Shown: positions 1 through 10,587, counted from the stretch's first letter. The stretch is 64,000 nt of DNA from Pseudomonadota bacterium (GCA_027621405.1 JAQCBT010000010.1:101130-165129), one strand, 5' to 3'. Program-made: numbers and translations. Notes: generated by a model not told the origin, from the sequence alone.

Positions 1-679
1 CTGCCTCTCCAAACAGTATAGCGGTAGACTTGACTCCTATTTCCTTGTCGAACTCCCTGTCCACCATGGCGTATTCTGTATCATACGCCACCGTCCACAA
101 GGCATTTGCAACAAACAACAGGAAGGCCGCAGATGGAAGGGAATTAGTCTGGGCTGTAAATGCCATGAGAATTCCCCAGGAGAAGGCGACTCCCAACACC
201 AGTTGTGGCAGGTTGGTAAATCGTTTCATAAAAGGATAGAGGGCGATGACGATGATCGCACCGAAGGACAACATCACCGTGAACTGATTGGTGAGGAGAA
301 CCAGTCCAAAGCCGATTACCGAGAGGAATATAAAGCAGTAAAGCGCATCCTGTCGGGTCAGGGCGCCCCTCGCGAGGGGGCGTTTCTCTGTACGGCTAAC
401 CCTGCCATCTATATTGTAATCAGCGAAATCGTTCACACAACAACCGGCAGCTCGCATGATAGTTGTGCCGGCGATAAAGATTAGCAGCAGGTCAATATCA
501 GGGAATCCCGCCGCCGCTATCCAGAGAGCCGTCAGGGTGGGCCACAACAGCAGAAAAATTCCGATGGGCCGGTCGAACCGCGTTAACTCTACGTATGCAG
601 GCAGTTTGGCAGAGAATTCTGGAAACCGGGCACGGAATTTGGTGCTTAAACTGGACCAGATGGAGTCCGATTGCGACAT
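1..679 (-). CDS. ubiA: 4-hydroxybenzoate polyprenyltransferase UbiA (3' end cut off by window edge)
   Basis: Integral membrane prenyltransferase that attaches the polyprenyl chain to 4-hydroxybenzoate in ubiquinone synthesis. Translating the minus strand from ATG at 679 gives about 226 residues of the usual ~290. The first Asp-rich Mg-diphosphate motif is intact as [20 protein letters not shown] (residues ~84-103). The second motif region, [20 protein letters not shown], lies near the truncated end. Several hydrophobic helices are visible ([17 protein letters not shown] and others). The frame runs open off the left edge, so the C-terminus lies outside the window. UbiA beside recG and spoT matches pseudomonad order. 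Identification is secure; only the end is missing. Confidence 0.95.
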   Translation of the reverse strand, partial: MSQSDSIWSSLSTKFRARFPEFSAKLPAYVELTRFDRPIGIFLLLWPTLTALWIAAAGFPDIDLLLIFIAGTTIMRAAGCCVNDFADYNIDGRVSRTEKRPLARGALTRQDALYCFIFLSVIGFGLVLLTNQFTVMLSFGAIIVIALYPFMKRFTNLPQLVLGVAFSWGILMAFTAQTNSLPSAAFLLFVANALWTVAYDTEYAMVDREFDKEIGVKSTAILFGEA

Positions 680-805
680 GGGGTCTCACTACGGAAATTG
701 CATAGCAAGCGCGTAGCATAAAGACTTTGGCTCGTAGTAACAACGCAGTTTTCTTTATGTAGGCGCACAATACCCCTTATTGTCTAGCAGCAATTTTATG
801 ATGCT

Positions 806-2143
806 CTAGTCAGTGAAATTGCGAGCAATAGCCTCAATCTCTTCCCTGGAATCCACCACCTGTTGTGTCACCTCCAAAACCCGATCGATATCCAGGTCGT
901 ATCGTTCAAACAGATGCTCGGGAATATCCTCACAGGGTGCGTCACCGATTCCGTGTTGTCGAAGCAAGCGCAGGGCAATGAATATCAGATTTGGATAGGC
1001 GCAATGTGGGCCACTGTAATTCGGGTCGTGCTGATACTGAATCGCTGTACCGATCTCCTCTGGCATATTCCAAAGGTCCATGAGCCAGACGCAAATCTGC
1101 TCCCGGGTAATTTGCAGTAGATGACGCTCGATCACCATATGACTAACGGTGGGGTTGGCTTCCATGTAGCGGCAGATCTGGGAAAAGTGTGGAGGAAAGA
1201 TGTGTCCCAGCACCAGGTATCCAAAATTGTGTAACAGGCCAGATAGATAAGTGAGGCCTTTCCCGGGTTTAAGTTCAGCGGGCACCTGTTTAACGATGGC
1301 TTCCACCAGGGTGGAGCAGAAAATTGATTGAGTCCAATAAGGGGTGATGCCATCCGCTTTGTCCTTGGGCATAGCGAGTGTCTTGCCGAGAGCGAGACCA
1401 AGGGCCAGATTGCCCACCAAGTCAAAGCCCAACACGCGTACGATGGCGTCCTGGACGGAGCGAATCTTGCCGGGAATTGCATAGTAGGGAGAAGCTGCCC
1501 AACTGACAACTTGTGCAGCAAGACTCGGGTCAGATTCCACGATCTCTGCCAGATCGCTGATTACCGCATTGGGGTCGGCACGTAGCTGGATGATGCGTTG
1601 AGCCGTCTGCGGCAAGGTGGGAATTTCCAGTGTGTCTTCAAGCCTCTGCTTGATTCGACGAGAAGTGAAATTCTTCACTGATTCCACAATCTGTTCCTGA
1701 TCAGAGGCGCGATCCGGTTTGTGATAGTAGAGTTCCGAAGCCGGAACAGCGATCTTCATTTCCAGCAGATCATGCTCATGCCTTTGCAAAACAGCCTGTA
1801 GCTCTTCTCGCTTGAGACTTGCCGATCCTGGGCTGCCATCGGCGTTGAGGAAATGAAATTCCAGTTCCCTGGCAGTGATGGAAGAATCGATTATAGATGT
1901 GCAATGGTTAAGTGGAGCAAAAGATTCCAGAGGAGAGATTCGCTGGGAGGAGAGTAACTCGCTAAGCTCCGAATCACCCACAGCCCGGAAGTCACGCCCT
2001 GTTTCTTCCTCAACGGCCCGGAGATCGAGCATGGCATCGGCTGGCAGGATAGCCTGAATGCGCCCCGTACGATCCTGTAGCAGCACGCTGCGCAGTGTCT
2101 GGGGTAGATCATTGTTGGGAACGAGTATATGAGCAGCTTCCAT
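806..2143 (-). CDS. YbaK-like domain plus HDOD domain protein
   Basis: A 445-residue two-domain protein. The N-terminal ~150 residues look like a YbaK/aminoacyl-tRNA-deacylase-type domain (LPADAMLDLRAVEEETGRDF followed by a stretch resembling the family's later strands). The C-terminal ~250 residues are an HDOD domain (PTLPQTAQRIIQLRADPNA, LAEIVESDPSLAAQVVSWA). HDOD domains are related to HD phosphohydrolases but usually lack catalytic metal ligands and act in signalling. The same fusion next to recG is familiar in pseudomonads. The gene starts at ATG 2143 and stands alone, 147 bp from recG. Its biological role is unknown; a regulatory or signalling job is inference. Confidence 0.8.
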   Translation of the reverse strand: MEAAHILVPNNDLPQTLRSVLLQDRTGRIQAILPADAMLDLRAVEEETGRDFRAVGDSELSELLSSQRISPLESFAPLNHCTSIIDSSITARELEFHFLNADGSPGSASLKREELQAVLQRHEHDLLEMKIAVPASELYYHKPDRASDQEQIVESVKNFTSRRIKQRLEDTLEIPTLPQTAQRIIQLRADPNAVISDLAEIVESDPSLAAQVVSWAASPYYAIPGKIRSVQDAIVRVLGFDLVGNLALGLALGKTLAMPKDKADGITPYWTQSIFCSTLVEAIVKQVPAELKPGKGLTYLSGLLHNFGYLVLGHIFPPHFSQICRYMEANPTVSHMVIERHLLQITREQICVWLMDLWNMPEEIGTAIQYQHDPNYSGPHCAYPNLIFIALRLLRQHGIGDAPCEDIPEHLFERYDLDIDRVLEVTQQVVDSREEIEAIARNFTD

Positions 2144-2290
2144 GCTTATTCCTTGTTATTAGTCTCAGTATATCAATGCACGTGATCGTTCCCTGTGCGG
2201 GAAACATCGGGGGTCTAATATCAGTATAGGAGCAGCTGGGGAGATCAGCAGGGCGAGATAGAAATTTTTTTGCCCTAAACGAGTGGTCGC

Positions 2291-4378
2291 TTAGACGTTG
2301 ACGAAATGAATTCTCTCACCAATCCAGCGACGAATGAGGGGATCGATGATCTCCGGATGATTCTGCGTAATGCTTTCCGAGGCCGCCTTGACAGAGTCCA
2401 GCAATGAAGCGTCCCTTCCGATATCGGCGACACGAAATGTCATCAAACCAGTCTGCTGCGTACCCAGGACCTGACCTGGACCTCTTAGCTCGAGGTCTTT
2501 CTCCGCGATATAAAAACCATCCGTGCTCTCTCGCATAACAGTGAGACGTTTCTTACCGTTATTTGACAGGGGTGTCTGATAGAGCAGGAGGCAATGACTC
2601 TGAGTGGATCCGCGGCCAACCCGGCCTCGCAACTGGTGTAGCTGGGCAAGACCCAGGCGCTCTGGGTTTTCAATCACCATAAGACTGGCGTTAGGCACAT
2701 CCACTCCAACTTCAATCACGGTAGTGGCAACCAGCAGCTGTATGCGGCCCTGTTTGAAGGCGCGCATGACGGCCTGCTTGTCTTTCGGTTTCATGCGTCC
2801 ATGAACAAGACCTACTTGTAGTGTGGCCAGTTGTCTTCCGAGTTGTTCGAATGTGGCTTCCGCTGCCTGTGCCTGCAGGGACTCTGACTCCTCGATCAGG
2901 GTGCACACCCAATAGGCCTGACTTCCACCACGGCAGGCTTGCTCAATACGAGCGACTACTTCATCACGGCGCTCGTTCGATATCAGCACCGTGTTCACCG
3001 GCGTTCGCCCCGGAGGCAGTTCATTAATGATGGAGCTATCCAGATCAGCGTAGGCGCTCATGGCCAGGGTCCGCGGAATGGGGGTGGCAGTCATGACCAA
3101 CTGGTGGGGATGGATATCGGCCTTGCTTGCCTTGTCACGGAGAGACAATCGTTGATGCACACCGAAGCGATGTTGTTCATCAATGATGACGAGACCGAGT
3201 CTGGCGAATTCCACATCATCCTGAAACAGTGCGTGGGTACCGATAATCAGCTTGATCTCTCCGCTTGCCAGTTGCCCGAGAGTCTGTTCTCTCACCTTTC
3301 CCTTGCTCTTGCCACTTAACCAGCCGGGCTCGATACCCAGGGGTGAAAACCAGTGGCTGAAATTGGCGAGGTGTTGTTCTGCGAGTATCTCTGTGGGGGC
3401 CATGATGGCCACCTGATAGCCGCTGGCAATTGCTACCAGCGCCGTCATGGCGGCGACCACAGTCTTACCCGAACCAACATCGCCCTGCAGCAGGCGCAGC
3501 ATGGGAAACGGCCTTCCAAGATCTCCCTGAATCTCCTGAATAGCCGATTCCTGTGCCTTGGTAAGTTGAAAGGGCAGTGAATCAAGGAATACGCTTGCCA
3601 GCTTCTTGTCCACCTGCAATCTGGGAGCGAGTTGAGCCTCGCTGCGCCGTTTAAACTGGCGCATACACAGTCGGTGTGCGAGCAACTCTTCAAAAGCCAG
3701 GCGCCGTTGACCCGGAAGGCCCCCGGTCTCGGACCAATCCATATTGGCATCCAAAGGTGGTGAATGAATAAGCTGGATAGACTCTATAAGCGAGGGCAGA
3801 CCAAACTTTTCGACCAGGGACTTTGGCAGGTAGTCACTGAGATCCTTGGCCTGATCGAGCAGTTTCAGTGCCTGGCCAATGACGCTTCTCAGGCGACCCT
3901 GCTGAATTCCCTCGGTCGTGGGGTAGATAGGAGTCAGGGAATCGGCAATGGGTATTTCCTTGCCTGGTTCGAGCACCTTGTATTCGGGGTGATAGATTTC
4001 CAGCCCTGCTCGACCCCGCCGAACCTCGCCATAGCATCGAATATGTGTCCCGGGGGCGAGGGAATCCTTCTGTGCCGCGGTGAAGTGGAAGAATCGCAGG
4101 CTTATCACGCCCTTACCGTCGGTCAGCACGCAATGCAGGCTGCGGCGACGACCGAACTGGATATTGCTACTGGCGATCTCCCCCTCCAGCTGAACAGTCA
4201 TGCCCAGCCGCGCAGTATTAACAGGATTGATCTTCGTCCTGTCTTCATAGCGCAGTGGCAGATGAAACAGTAGATCCTGGACGTTGATAATCCCCAGCTG
4301 TTGAAACTTCTTTTGAAGAGCGGGACCAACACCTTTGAGGCGGGTCAAAGGCATCCGATCCAATTGCAGACTAGCCAT
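2291..4378 (-). CDS. recG: ATP-dependent DNA helicase RecG
   Basis: Branched-DNA helicase that regresses stalled replication forks and processes Holliday and D-loop intermediates. Its 695 residues match the family length. The order is N-terminal wedge/OB domain (YEDRTKINPV onward), Walker A LLQGDVGSGKT (~residue 300), the RecG-specific DEAH variant DEQHRFG (~400), TATPIPRT motif III, and the helicase C lobe with RGRVGRG (motif VI). The start ATG at 4378 is followed by MASLQLDRMPLTRLKGVGPA, a typical RecG N-terminus. It lies downstream of spoT-ridA on the same strand, separated by 102 bp. Nothing looks broken. Confidence 0.97.
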   Translation of the reverse strand: MASLQLDRMPLTRLKGVGPALQKKFQQLGIINVQDLLFHLPLRYEDRTKINPVNTARLGMTVQLEGEIASSNIQFGRRRSLHCVLTDGKGVISLRFFHFTAAQKDSLAPGTHIRCYGEVRRGRAGLEIYHPEYKVLEPGKEIPIADSLTPIYPTTEGIQQGRLRSVIGQALKLLDQAKDLSDYLPKSLVEKFGLPSLIESIQLIHSPPLDANMDWSETGGLPGQRRLAFEELLAHRLCMRQFKRRSEAQLAPRLQVDKKLASVFLDSLPFQLTKAQESAIQEIQGDLGRPFPMLRLLQGDVGSGKTVVAAMTALVAIASGYQVAIMAPTEILAEQHLANFSHWFSPLGIEPGWLSGKSKGKVREQTLGQLASGEIKLIIGTHALFQDDVEFARLGLVIIDEQHRFGVHQRLSLRDKASKADIHPHQLVMTATPIPRTLAMSAYADLDSSIINELPPGRTPVNTVLISNERRDEVVARIEQACRGGSQAYWVCTLIEESESLQAQAAEATFEQLGRQLATLQVGLVHGRMKPKDKQAVMRAFKQGRIQLLVATTVIEVGVDVPNASLMVIENPERLGLAQLHQLRGRVGRGSTQSHCLLLYQTPLSNNGKKRLTVMRESTDGFYIAEKDLELRGPGQVLGTQQTGLMTFRVADIGRDASLLDSVKAASESITQNHPEIIDPLIRRWIGERIHFVNV

Positions 4379-4480
4379 TTCTTAATAGTAAAAAGTGAGT
4401 TACGCGACTACTGACAGTAGCCGAATCTACAGCAGAGTAGAAGAAATGTGTGAAATTACTGGAGAAAAATGAGGAGAGCG

Positions 4481-4867
4481 CTAAATGGACAAGACGGCTT
4501 CGACTTCAACCAGTGAACCCTTGGGCAGGGCTGACACCTCAATAGTTGCACGAGCCGGATAGGGCTCATTGAAGTAGCCAGCCATGATTTCATTTACCTT
4601 GGCAAATTCACCAAGGTCGGTGAGAAAGATTGTGAGCTTGACCGCGTTGTCCAGGCTCCCACCTGCAGCAGCAGCAACAGCCTTCAGATTATTGAATACC
4701 TGGTGTGCCTGCTCCGCAATGCCACCGTTGACGATCTCCATGGTGACGGGATCCAGCGGAATCTGCCCGGAGCAAAATACCAATGTGCCCACGCGGACAG
4801 CTTGTGAATAGGGCCCGATTGCAGCGGGTGCATCTGCTGTCTGTATCACTTCTACGTCGTTGCTCAT
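4481..4867 (-). CDS. ridA: RidA family 2-iminobutanoate/2-iminopropanoate deaminase
   Basis: Cytosolic enzyme of 128 residues that hydrolyses reactive enamine/imine intermediates released by PLP-dependent dehydratases. It shows the YjgF/RidA signature with the substrate-carboxylate-binding arginine (YPARATIEVSALPKGSLVE, Arg near residue 107) and IGPYSQAVRVG near the start. Its ATG overlaps the spoT stop by four bases (ATGA), so the two are probably translationally coupled. This spoT-ridA pairing is common in gammaproteobacteria. Identification is firm. Confidence 0.95.
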   Translation of the reverse strand: MSNDVEVIQTADAPAAIGPYSQAVRVGTLVFCSGQIPLDPVTMEIVNGGIAEQAHQVFNNLKAVAAAAGGSLDNAVKLTIFLTDLGEFAKVNEIMAGYFNEPYPARATIEVSALPKGSLVEVEAVLSI

Positions 4868-7044
4868 TGCAAAGGAACTCCGATGGTGCGCTTTATTACC
4901 TTCCGAACTTTACGGCTCTTCACCCGGCTAACCAGAGATACGGCCTTGATGGCTCGCACCCGCCGCATGACCCTGGCCAGGTGGACACGGTTCTTCACAT
5001 TAATGGAAAGATTAACGATGCTGAAGCGAGCATCCCGTTCAACGGTGCTGATCTTCTCGATATTGGCCTCGGCACCGGTAATGGTTGTCGCCAGAGTAGC
5101 GATAATGCCACGCTCGTTCTCCAGCTCTACCCGCAGCTCGACAGAGAACTCTCCTTCCACGTTGGGATCCCAGCTAACGGCAATACATTTTTCCGGGTTG
5201 TCCCTGATTTCAGCGATGTTGTTACAGCTATCGGTATGAATAACCATGCCGCGACCTGAGCTGATATGGCCAACGATGGGATCCCCTGGAATCGGGTGGC
5301 AGCACTTCGCATAGTTCATCACCATGCCTTCAGAGCCACGAATCGCAAGCGTACCTTTTTCTTCTTTTTGCAGAGGCTCATGCTCTTCTACACCCTGATG
5401 AGCAGTGAGTCGCTGCGCAATCATGTAGGACATGCGATTGCCCAGGCCGATGTCTTCCAGCAGGTCGTCCAGGGACTGCAGCTGGGTCTGGGCAAGAACA
5501 GCGTCGATATTTTCCTGTGGAATCGATTCCAGCTGGCTGTCGAAGCTGGCCAGTGCCTTGTTCAGCAAGCGGCGGCCGAGGGCCACTGATTCGGAATGCT
5601 TCTGGTTCTTCAGGTAGTGGCGAATATTGCTTCTTGCCTTGCCGGTGGAAACGAAGCTGAGCCAGGCCGGATTCGGTTGCGTGCCCGGTGCCGTAATAAT
5701 TTCCACGGTTTGCCCGCTCTGCAGAGGTTCACTCAAGGGTGCGAGTCGGCGATTGATACGGCAGGCGACACAGGAATTGCCAACGTCAGTGTGCACAGCA
5801 TAGGCAAAGTCCACGGCAGTAGAACCGGTGGGTAATTCCAGAATCATGCCCTTGGGAGTGAACACGTAAATCTCATCGGGGAACAGGTCGATCTTTACGT
5901 GCTCGATGAATTCCAGGGAATTACCTGCATGCTTCTGCATCTCGAGAAGACCGCTTACCCATTCCCTTGCCCTTAGATGGGCGTTAGTTGGTAGGTCATC
6001 ACTGGATTTGTATAACCAGTGCGCCGCGATGCCATTGTTTGCCATCGCTTCCATTTCTTCGGTGCGAATTTGAATCTCGATCGGAACGCCGTGCATGCCA
6101 AACAGGGTTGTATGCAATGACTGATAGCCATTGGCCTTGGGAATGGCGATGTAGTCTTTGAATCGCCCCGGTACCGGCTTGTACAGGTTGTGTACAGCGC
6201 CTAACACTCGATAGCAGGTATCTACGGAATCCACGATAATGCGAAACGCATAAACATCCATAATTTCAGAGAATGATTTACGTTTACTACGCATCTTCTC
6301 GTAGATGCTGTAGAGATGCTTTTCGCGACCGATAGTTCGGCCTGGCAGTCCTTCTCGTTCCAGGCAGGCTTCCAGTGATGTCTGAATCTGGGAAACGATT
6401 TCTTTACGATTTCCGCGAATCTGTTTGACTGCCGCGGCGATGCGTCGGGCACGCATTGGATACAGTGCCGCGAAGCCCAGGTCTTCGAATTCAACCCGCA
6501 CATTGTTCATGCCAAGGCGGTTGGCAATCGGGGCATAGATATCCAGTGTTTCTCGAGCAATGCGGCGACGCTTCTCGGGTGTCAATACATCCAGGGTACG
6601 CATGTTGTGAAGCCGGTCCGCTATCTTCACCAGGATTACGCGCAGGTCTTTGGCCATCGCCATGGCCATCTTCTGGAAGTTTTCGGCCTGCGCTTCGGCA
6701 CGGCTGCTGAAGGTAATCTTGTTGAGTTTGCTGACACCATCGACCAGGTCTGCCACGTTGTTACCAAACTGTGACTTGATCGCTGTCTTGGTGATGCCGG
6801 TGTCTTCGATTACATCATGAAGCATGGCAGCCATGAGTGACTGCGGGTCCATGTGCATCTCACCGAGAATCCCGGCGACGGCAAGTGGATGAGTGATGTA
6901 GGGATCGCCACTACGGCGGAACTGACCATCATGGGCCTGCTCCGCGTAGTAATAGGCTCGGCGTACATTGTTTATCTGCTCAAGAGGCAGATAACCGGAA
7001 AGGGTGTCCGCGAGTGAATCAATGTTTCCAGCGACAGCTTGCAA
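4864..7044 (-). CDS. spoT: Bifunctional (p)ppGpp synthetase/hydrolase SpoT
   Basis: Stringent-response enzyme of 726 residues that makes and degrades (p)ppGpp. Visible in order are the HD hydrolase domain (HDGQFRRSGDPYITHPLAVA; AAMLHDVIEDTG), the synthetase domain (GRFKDYIAIPKANGYQSLHT), a TGS domain (DEIYVFTPKG), and a C-terminal ACT domain (VERDARFSIVNLSI). The intact HD motif and SpoT-like context after rpoZ argue for SpoT rather than RelA. The start is a TTG at 7044 with an excellent Shine-Dalgarno AGGAG seven bases upstream. It lies in the gmk-rpoZ-spoT-ridA run. Confidence 0.96.
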   Translation of the reverse strand: MQAVAGNIDSLADTLSGYLPLEQINNVRRAYYYAEQAHDGQFRRSGDPYITHPLAVAGILGEMHMDPQSLMAAMLHDVIEDTGITKTAIKSQFGNNVADLVDGVSKLNKITFSSRAEAQAENFQKMAMAMAKDLRVILVKIADRLHNMRTLDVLTPEKRRRIARETLDIYAPIANRLGMNNVRVEFEDLGFAALYPMRARRIAAAVKQIRGNRKEIVSQIQTSLEACLEREGLPGRTIGREKHLYSIYEKMRSKRKSFSEIMDVYAFRIIVDSVDTCYRVLGAVHNLYKPVPGRFKDYIAIPKANGYQSLHTTLFGMHGVPIEIQIRTEEMEAMANNGIAAHWLYKSSDDLPTNAHLRAREWVSGLLEMQKHAGNSLEFIEHVKIDLFPDEIYVFTPKGMILELPTGSTAVDFAYAVHTDVGNSCVACRINRRLAPLSEPLQSGQTVEIITAPGTQPNPAWLSFVSTGKARSNIRHYLKNQKHSESVALGRRLLNKALASFDSQLESIPQENIDAVLAQTQLQSLDDLLEDIGLGNRMSYMIAQRLTAHQGVEEHEPLQKEEKGTLAIRGSEGMVMNYAKCCHPIPGDPIVGHISSGRGMVIHTDSCNNIAEIRDNPEKCIAVSWDPNVEGEFSVELRVELENERGIIATLATTITGAEANIEKISTVERDARFSIVNLSINVKNRVHLARVMRRVRAIKAVSLVSRVKSRKVRKVIKRTIGVPLQ

Positions 7045-7076
7045 TATTCAACTCCTATGCGACTACTGTTGCGGGT

Positions 7077-7364
7077 TTAGATTTCTGTTGTTGGCTTGTC
7101 TTCCTGTTGCTCGGCGACCGCCTCTGCCATTTCCTCTTCCACTTCTTCCAGCTCTACCACGGGCTTCTCAACGAGGATACTGGCGTTTACGTGATTTTCT
7201 GCGATTTCCCGCAGAGCAATTACCGTTGGCTTGTCGTTGTCGACACTAACGTAGGGATCTTTGCCACCTGTCTGAATCTGACGAGCACGCTTGCTGGCCA
7301 CCATGACCAGTTCAAAGCGGTTATCTACCTTGTCCAGACAGTCTTCAACTGTAATTCGTGCCAT
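7077..7364 (-). CDS. rpoZ: RNA polymerase omega subunit
   Basis: Small RNA polymerase subunit (95 residues) that helps fold and stabilise beta'. The N-terminus [20 protein letters not shown] is diagnostic for omega, followed by VASKRARQI and an acidic C-terminal tail ([20 protein letters not shown]). It sits 32 bp upstream of spoT and 130 bp downstream of gmk, the standard arrangement. No terminator is evident before spoT, so co-transcription with it is likely. Confidence 0.96.
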   Translation of the reverse strand: MARITVEDCLDKVDNRFELVMVASKRARQIQTGGKDPYVSVDNDKPTVIALREIAENHVNASILVEKPVVELEEVEEEMAEAVAEQQEDKPTTEI

Positions 7365-7494
7365 CTTAATACCTATTTATATGTGCCCGGAGCCTGATTT
7401 CAATGGCCTGGGGCGGGAAATCGAAGGACCGGGGATTTTACTGGATTCTGCTGAGAAATGCATAATTTTCCACCAATTCCCCCTCATCTGCCCC

Positions 7495-8112
7495 CTAGTT
7501 GCGAGTGAGTGAGCTCAGCAATTCTGCGAGGTTTTCCTGCTGCGCGACGACCTTGAGGGAAGTGCTGCGAATAATGGCGTGCATATCATCCAAGGCTGTA
7601 GCGAAATCATCGTTGACCACGATGTAATCGGCCTCGCAGACATGTTCTATCACGCTGCGGGCCTGTTTCATACGATCGGCAATGGTCTCTTGACTATCCT
7701 GGGCCCTCTCCTGCAGGCGCTGGGTGAGGGTTTCCAGGGAAGGTGGCAGGATGAAAATAGAGCATGAGTCCGGATACAGGTTTCTCACCTGGGCAGCACC
7801 CTGCCAGTCAATTTCCAGAATAACGTGGCGTCCGCTATTCAGCTTCTCATTTACCCAGTATTGGGAGGTGCCGTAATAGTGCCCGTAGACTTCCGCGCTC
7901 TCCAGAAAGGCACCCTCGTTGAGCATGTCATGGAAGCGGGCCTCGTCTACGAAATGGTAGTTGACGCCATCCTCTTCTTTGGGGCGCTTGGGTCGTGTGG
8001 TATGGGAGACAGAGACACAGAGAGACTTGTCGCTGTCCAGTAGTGCCTTGACCAGTGTCGTCTTACCTGCTCCTGACGGTGCCGTGACGATAATGAGCTT
8101 ACCTTTCTTCAT
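7495..8112 (-). CDS. gmk: Guanylate kinase
   Basis: Phosphorylates GMP to GDP with ATP; 205 residues as usual. The P-loop is VTAPSGAGKTTLVKAL near the start and the GMP-binding region is SHTTRPKRPKEEDGVNYHFV. DFATALDDMHAIIRS near the end is typical of the family. It follows yicC by 34 bp on the same strand, a conserved pairing, and precedes rpoZ. Nothing is unusual. Confidence 0.97.
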   Translation of the reverse strand: MKKGKLIIVTAPSGAGKTTLVKALLDSDKSLCVSVSHTTRPKRPKEEDGVNYHFVDEARFHDMLNEGAFLESAEVYGHYYGTSQYWVNEKLNSGRHVILEIDWQGAAQVRNLYPDSCSIFILPPSLETLTQRLQERAQDSQETIADRMKQARSVIEHVCEADYIVVNDDFATALDDMHAIIRSTSLKVVAQQENLAELLSSLTRN

Positions 8113-8146
8113 ATGTCTGAAATTGCAACCTTGCCAGCTTTCGCTG

Positions 8147-9013
8147 TTATTCGATGTTTTGAATCTGTTCGCGCATCTGTTCTATCAGGACTTTCAGTTC
8201 CACCGCACCGCGAGTTGTCTCCGCCACAACCGATTTAGACGATAGTGTGTTGGCTTCCCGATTCAATTCCTGCATGAGGAAATCCAGTCGCCTGCCTTTC
8301 TGGCCTGACGCCAGCAATACTCTTTCCACCTCTCCGAGATGAGAATCCAGTCGATCCAGTTCTTCGTCCACGTCTGCCTTTTGGGCTAGCAAGGCCACTT
8401 CCTGCTCAAGGCGGGCTGGTTCGAGTTCCGCCTTCAGCTCTGCCAGTCGGTCAAGCAGGTTCTGCCTCTGAGCGGCGAGGATTTCCGGCATTTTCTCCCG
8501 AGTTTCAGCGACTACAAATCGAATACTATCAATGCGTTGCTGCAGGAAGCCTTGCAGGTCGCTTCCTTCCCGCCTTCTCGTCGCCACCAGATCGTCCAGT
8601 GCAGTCATGAACAAAGTGTGGGCTTCTTCTTCAATCTTGCCTAGATCGAGCTGGCGATCGGCGATCACGCCAGGCCAGCGCAGCACATCCATACTGTTGA
8701 TAGTGCTCTCGCTGCCGAATTGTGACTGTATCTCGCGGTTGGCTTGTAGCAGTTGCTCAACAAGATCACGGTTGATAGCGATGTTCACATTACTACTCTC
8801 GGCCGCCTGAAATCTGAGCTGGCATTCAACTTTACCTCTCGACAGGCGCTTCCTGACTGCCTCCCGAATTCGGTTCTCAAGGCCACGAAAAGTATCCGGG
8901 AGTCGGACACTGGTCTCAAGGTATCGGTGGTTGACGGAACGGATTTCCCATACAAGTGAGCCCCATTCCTGTTCTATTTGCTGCCGGGTGAAGGCAGTCA
9001 TGCTTGCTGTCAT
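8147..9013 (-). CDS. yicC: YicC family endoribonuclease
   Basis: A 288-residue YicC protein. It starts MTASMTAFTRQQIEQEWGSL and contains WEIRSVNHRYLETSVRLPD, the hallmark N-terminal segment. The C-terminal DUF1732 region ends KSVVAETTRGAVELKVLIEQMREQIQNIE, typical of the family. Family members are described as hexameric RNases affecting small RNA turnover; activity here is by family knowledge only. It is divergent from rph across 148 bp, and that yicC|rph divergence is conserved in gammaproteobacteria. Confidence 0.93.
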   Translation of the reverse strand: MTASMTAFTRQQIEQEWGSLVWEIRSVNHRYLETSVRLPDTFRGLENRIREAVRKRLSRGKVECQLRFQAAESSNVNIAINRDLVEQLLQANREIQSQFGSESTINSMDVLRWPGVIADRQLDLGKIEEEAHTLFMTALDDLVATRRREGSDLQGFLQQRIDSIRFVVAETREKMPEILAAQRQNLLDRLAELKAELEPARLEQEVALLAQKADVDEELDRLDSHLGEVERVLLASGQKGRRLDFLMQELNREANTLSSKSVVAETTRGAVELKVLIEQMREQIQNIE

Positions 9014-9161
9014 TGATGTGGCCCGAAAAAAAGAGGCTATTCTATCCCATCATCGGCGCAAAGGCAGAATGCCAGAGCACAAGATTTTGCTCCGACTCGC
9101 ACTAAGCTCGCAATTCCCGCATAATTCCGCCTCCCACCCATTCAGAAAATTGACGGATTAA

Positions 9162-9881
9162 ATGAGTATCAGGCCCAGTAAACGCGCAGCGAATGAATTG
9201 CGAGAAATCAAGCTCACCAGGAATTACACCAAGCACGCAGAAGGCGCAGTTCTCGTGGAATTCGGTGACACTAGAGTGTTATGCACTGCGAGTGTAGAAG
9301 ATTCGGTACCACGCTTTCTCAAAGGCAGTGGTCAGGGTTGGATAACAGCCGAATATGGGATGCTGCCCAGGTCAACCGGTAGCCGCATGGACAGGGAAGC
9401 TGCCCGCGGCAGGCAATCCGGGCGAACTCAGGAAATTCAGCGCCTTATTGGCCGCTCTCTCCGTGCCGCCGTCGACCTGAAGATGCTGGGTGAGAATACT
9501 ATCAAGATCGATTGTGATGTGATCCAGGCGGATGGCGGTACACGCACCGCATCCATAACCGGCGGTTGCGTTGCCCTGGTGGATGCACTGCGCCATTTAC
9601 AGGAAACCAGGAAAATCGATACCGACCCCCTCGTACAAATGGTGGCTTCTGTATCCGTAGGAATTTATCAGGGTCAACCGATTCTGGATCTGGACTATGC
9701 CGAAGATTCAAGCGCCGAAACTGATATGAATATCGTGATGACCAGCAAGGGCGGTTTCATCGAAGTCCAGGGCACAGGTGAGGATGGTGAGTTTAGCCGG
9801 GCACAACTCAATCAAATGATAGAATTGGCTGAGCAGGGAATATCAGATCTAATCGAACAGCAACTCTCAAGCCTCAATTGA
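9162..9881 (+). CDS. rph: Ribonuclease PH
   Basis: Phosphorolytic 3'-5' exoribonuclease that trims tRNA 3' ends; 239 residues is full length. Motifs seen are [20 protein letters not shown] at the N-terminus, [37 protein letters not shown] (phosphate-binding and catalytic region), and [17 protein letters not shown] with the metal-binding DxxxxD. The C-terminus is complete, unlike the frameshifted E. coli K-12 gene. It is followed after 58 bp by pyrE in the same direction. Confidence 0.97.
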   Translation: MSIRPSKRAANELREIKLTRNYTKHAEGAVLVEFGDTRVLCTASVEDSVPRFLKGSGQGWITAEYGMLPRSTGSRMDREAARGRQSGRTQEIQRLIGRSLRAAVDLKMLGENTIKIDCDVIQADGGTRTASITGGCVALVDALRHLQETRKIDTDPLVQMVASVSVGIYQGQPILDLDYAEDSSAETDMNIVMTSKGGFIEVQGTGEDGEFSRAQLNQMIELAEQGISDLIEQQLSSLN

Positions 9882-9939
9882 GTTTCGCGTAGAACCCGAC
9901 AGGGGCAGGACTAACACTTTCTAGCGGATATTTATTACA

Positions 9940-10587
9940 GTGCAAGATTTTCAAAAAGCATTTCTGGAATTTGTGATAGACAACAATATTTTGCGCTTCG
10001 GCGAATTTACGCTTAAGTCCGGGCGGATTAGTCCCTACTTCTTCAACGCAGGGCTCTTCAATACTGGCAAGAAGCTGGGCTTTCTGGCTCGAAGTTATGC
10101 AGCAGCAATCGCCTCTTCCAGCATCGATTTTGATGTGCTCTTTGGGCCAGCTTACAAGGGCATTCCCCTGGCTGCAGCTACTGTGCTGAGTCTGGATAGT
10201 GAACATCAGATTGACAAGCCCTACTGTTTCAATCGCAAGGAAGCGAAGGATCATGGAGAAGGAGGCTCAATTGTTGGAGCGGAACTGGCCGGCAAGATCA
10301 TGATTATCGATGATGTCATTACTGCAGGGACCGCGATACGGGAAGCTGTAGATATTATTCACGGCAGTGGTGCCGCGCTGGCGGGCATCACGGTTGCCAT
10401 GGATCGGCAGGAGAGAGGTACAGGCACTACTTCCGCCATTCAGGAAATCGAACAAAACTATGGCGTTGAAGTCGTCAGTATCATCACACTACAGAACATA
10501 ATCGACTACCTGCAAATCGTTGATGATCCAGCTCTGAAGTCAAACTTGCCCGCAGTGCAAAAATATCGGGAAGAGTACGGCGTTTAG
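9940..10587 (+). CDS. pyrE: Orotate phosphoribosyltransferase
   Basis: Transfers phosphoribose from PRPP to orotate in UMP synthesis; 215 residues. It shows [19 protein letters not shown] near the N-terminus, the conserved [13 protein letters not shown] catalytic loop, and the PRPP-binding motif [13 protein letters not shown]. The start is GTG at 9940; an ATG in this frame lies much further in and would remove conserved residues. The stop overlaps the convergent slmA stop by four bases. rph-pyrE adjacency is typical. Confidence 0.96.
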   Translation: MQDFQKAFLEFVIDNNILRFGEFTLKSGRISPYFFNAGLFNTGKKLGFLARSYAAAIASSSIDFDVLFGPAYKGIPLAAATVLSLDSEHQIDKPYCFNRKEAKDHGEGGSIVGAELAGKIMIIDDVITAGTAIREAVDIIHGSGAALAGITVAMDRQERGTGTTSAIQEIEQNYGVEVVSIITLQNIIDYLQIVDDPALKSNLPAVQKYREEYGV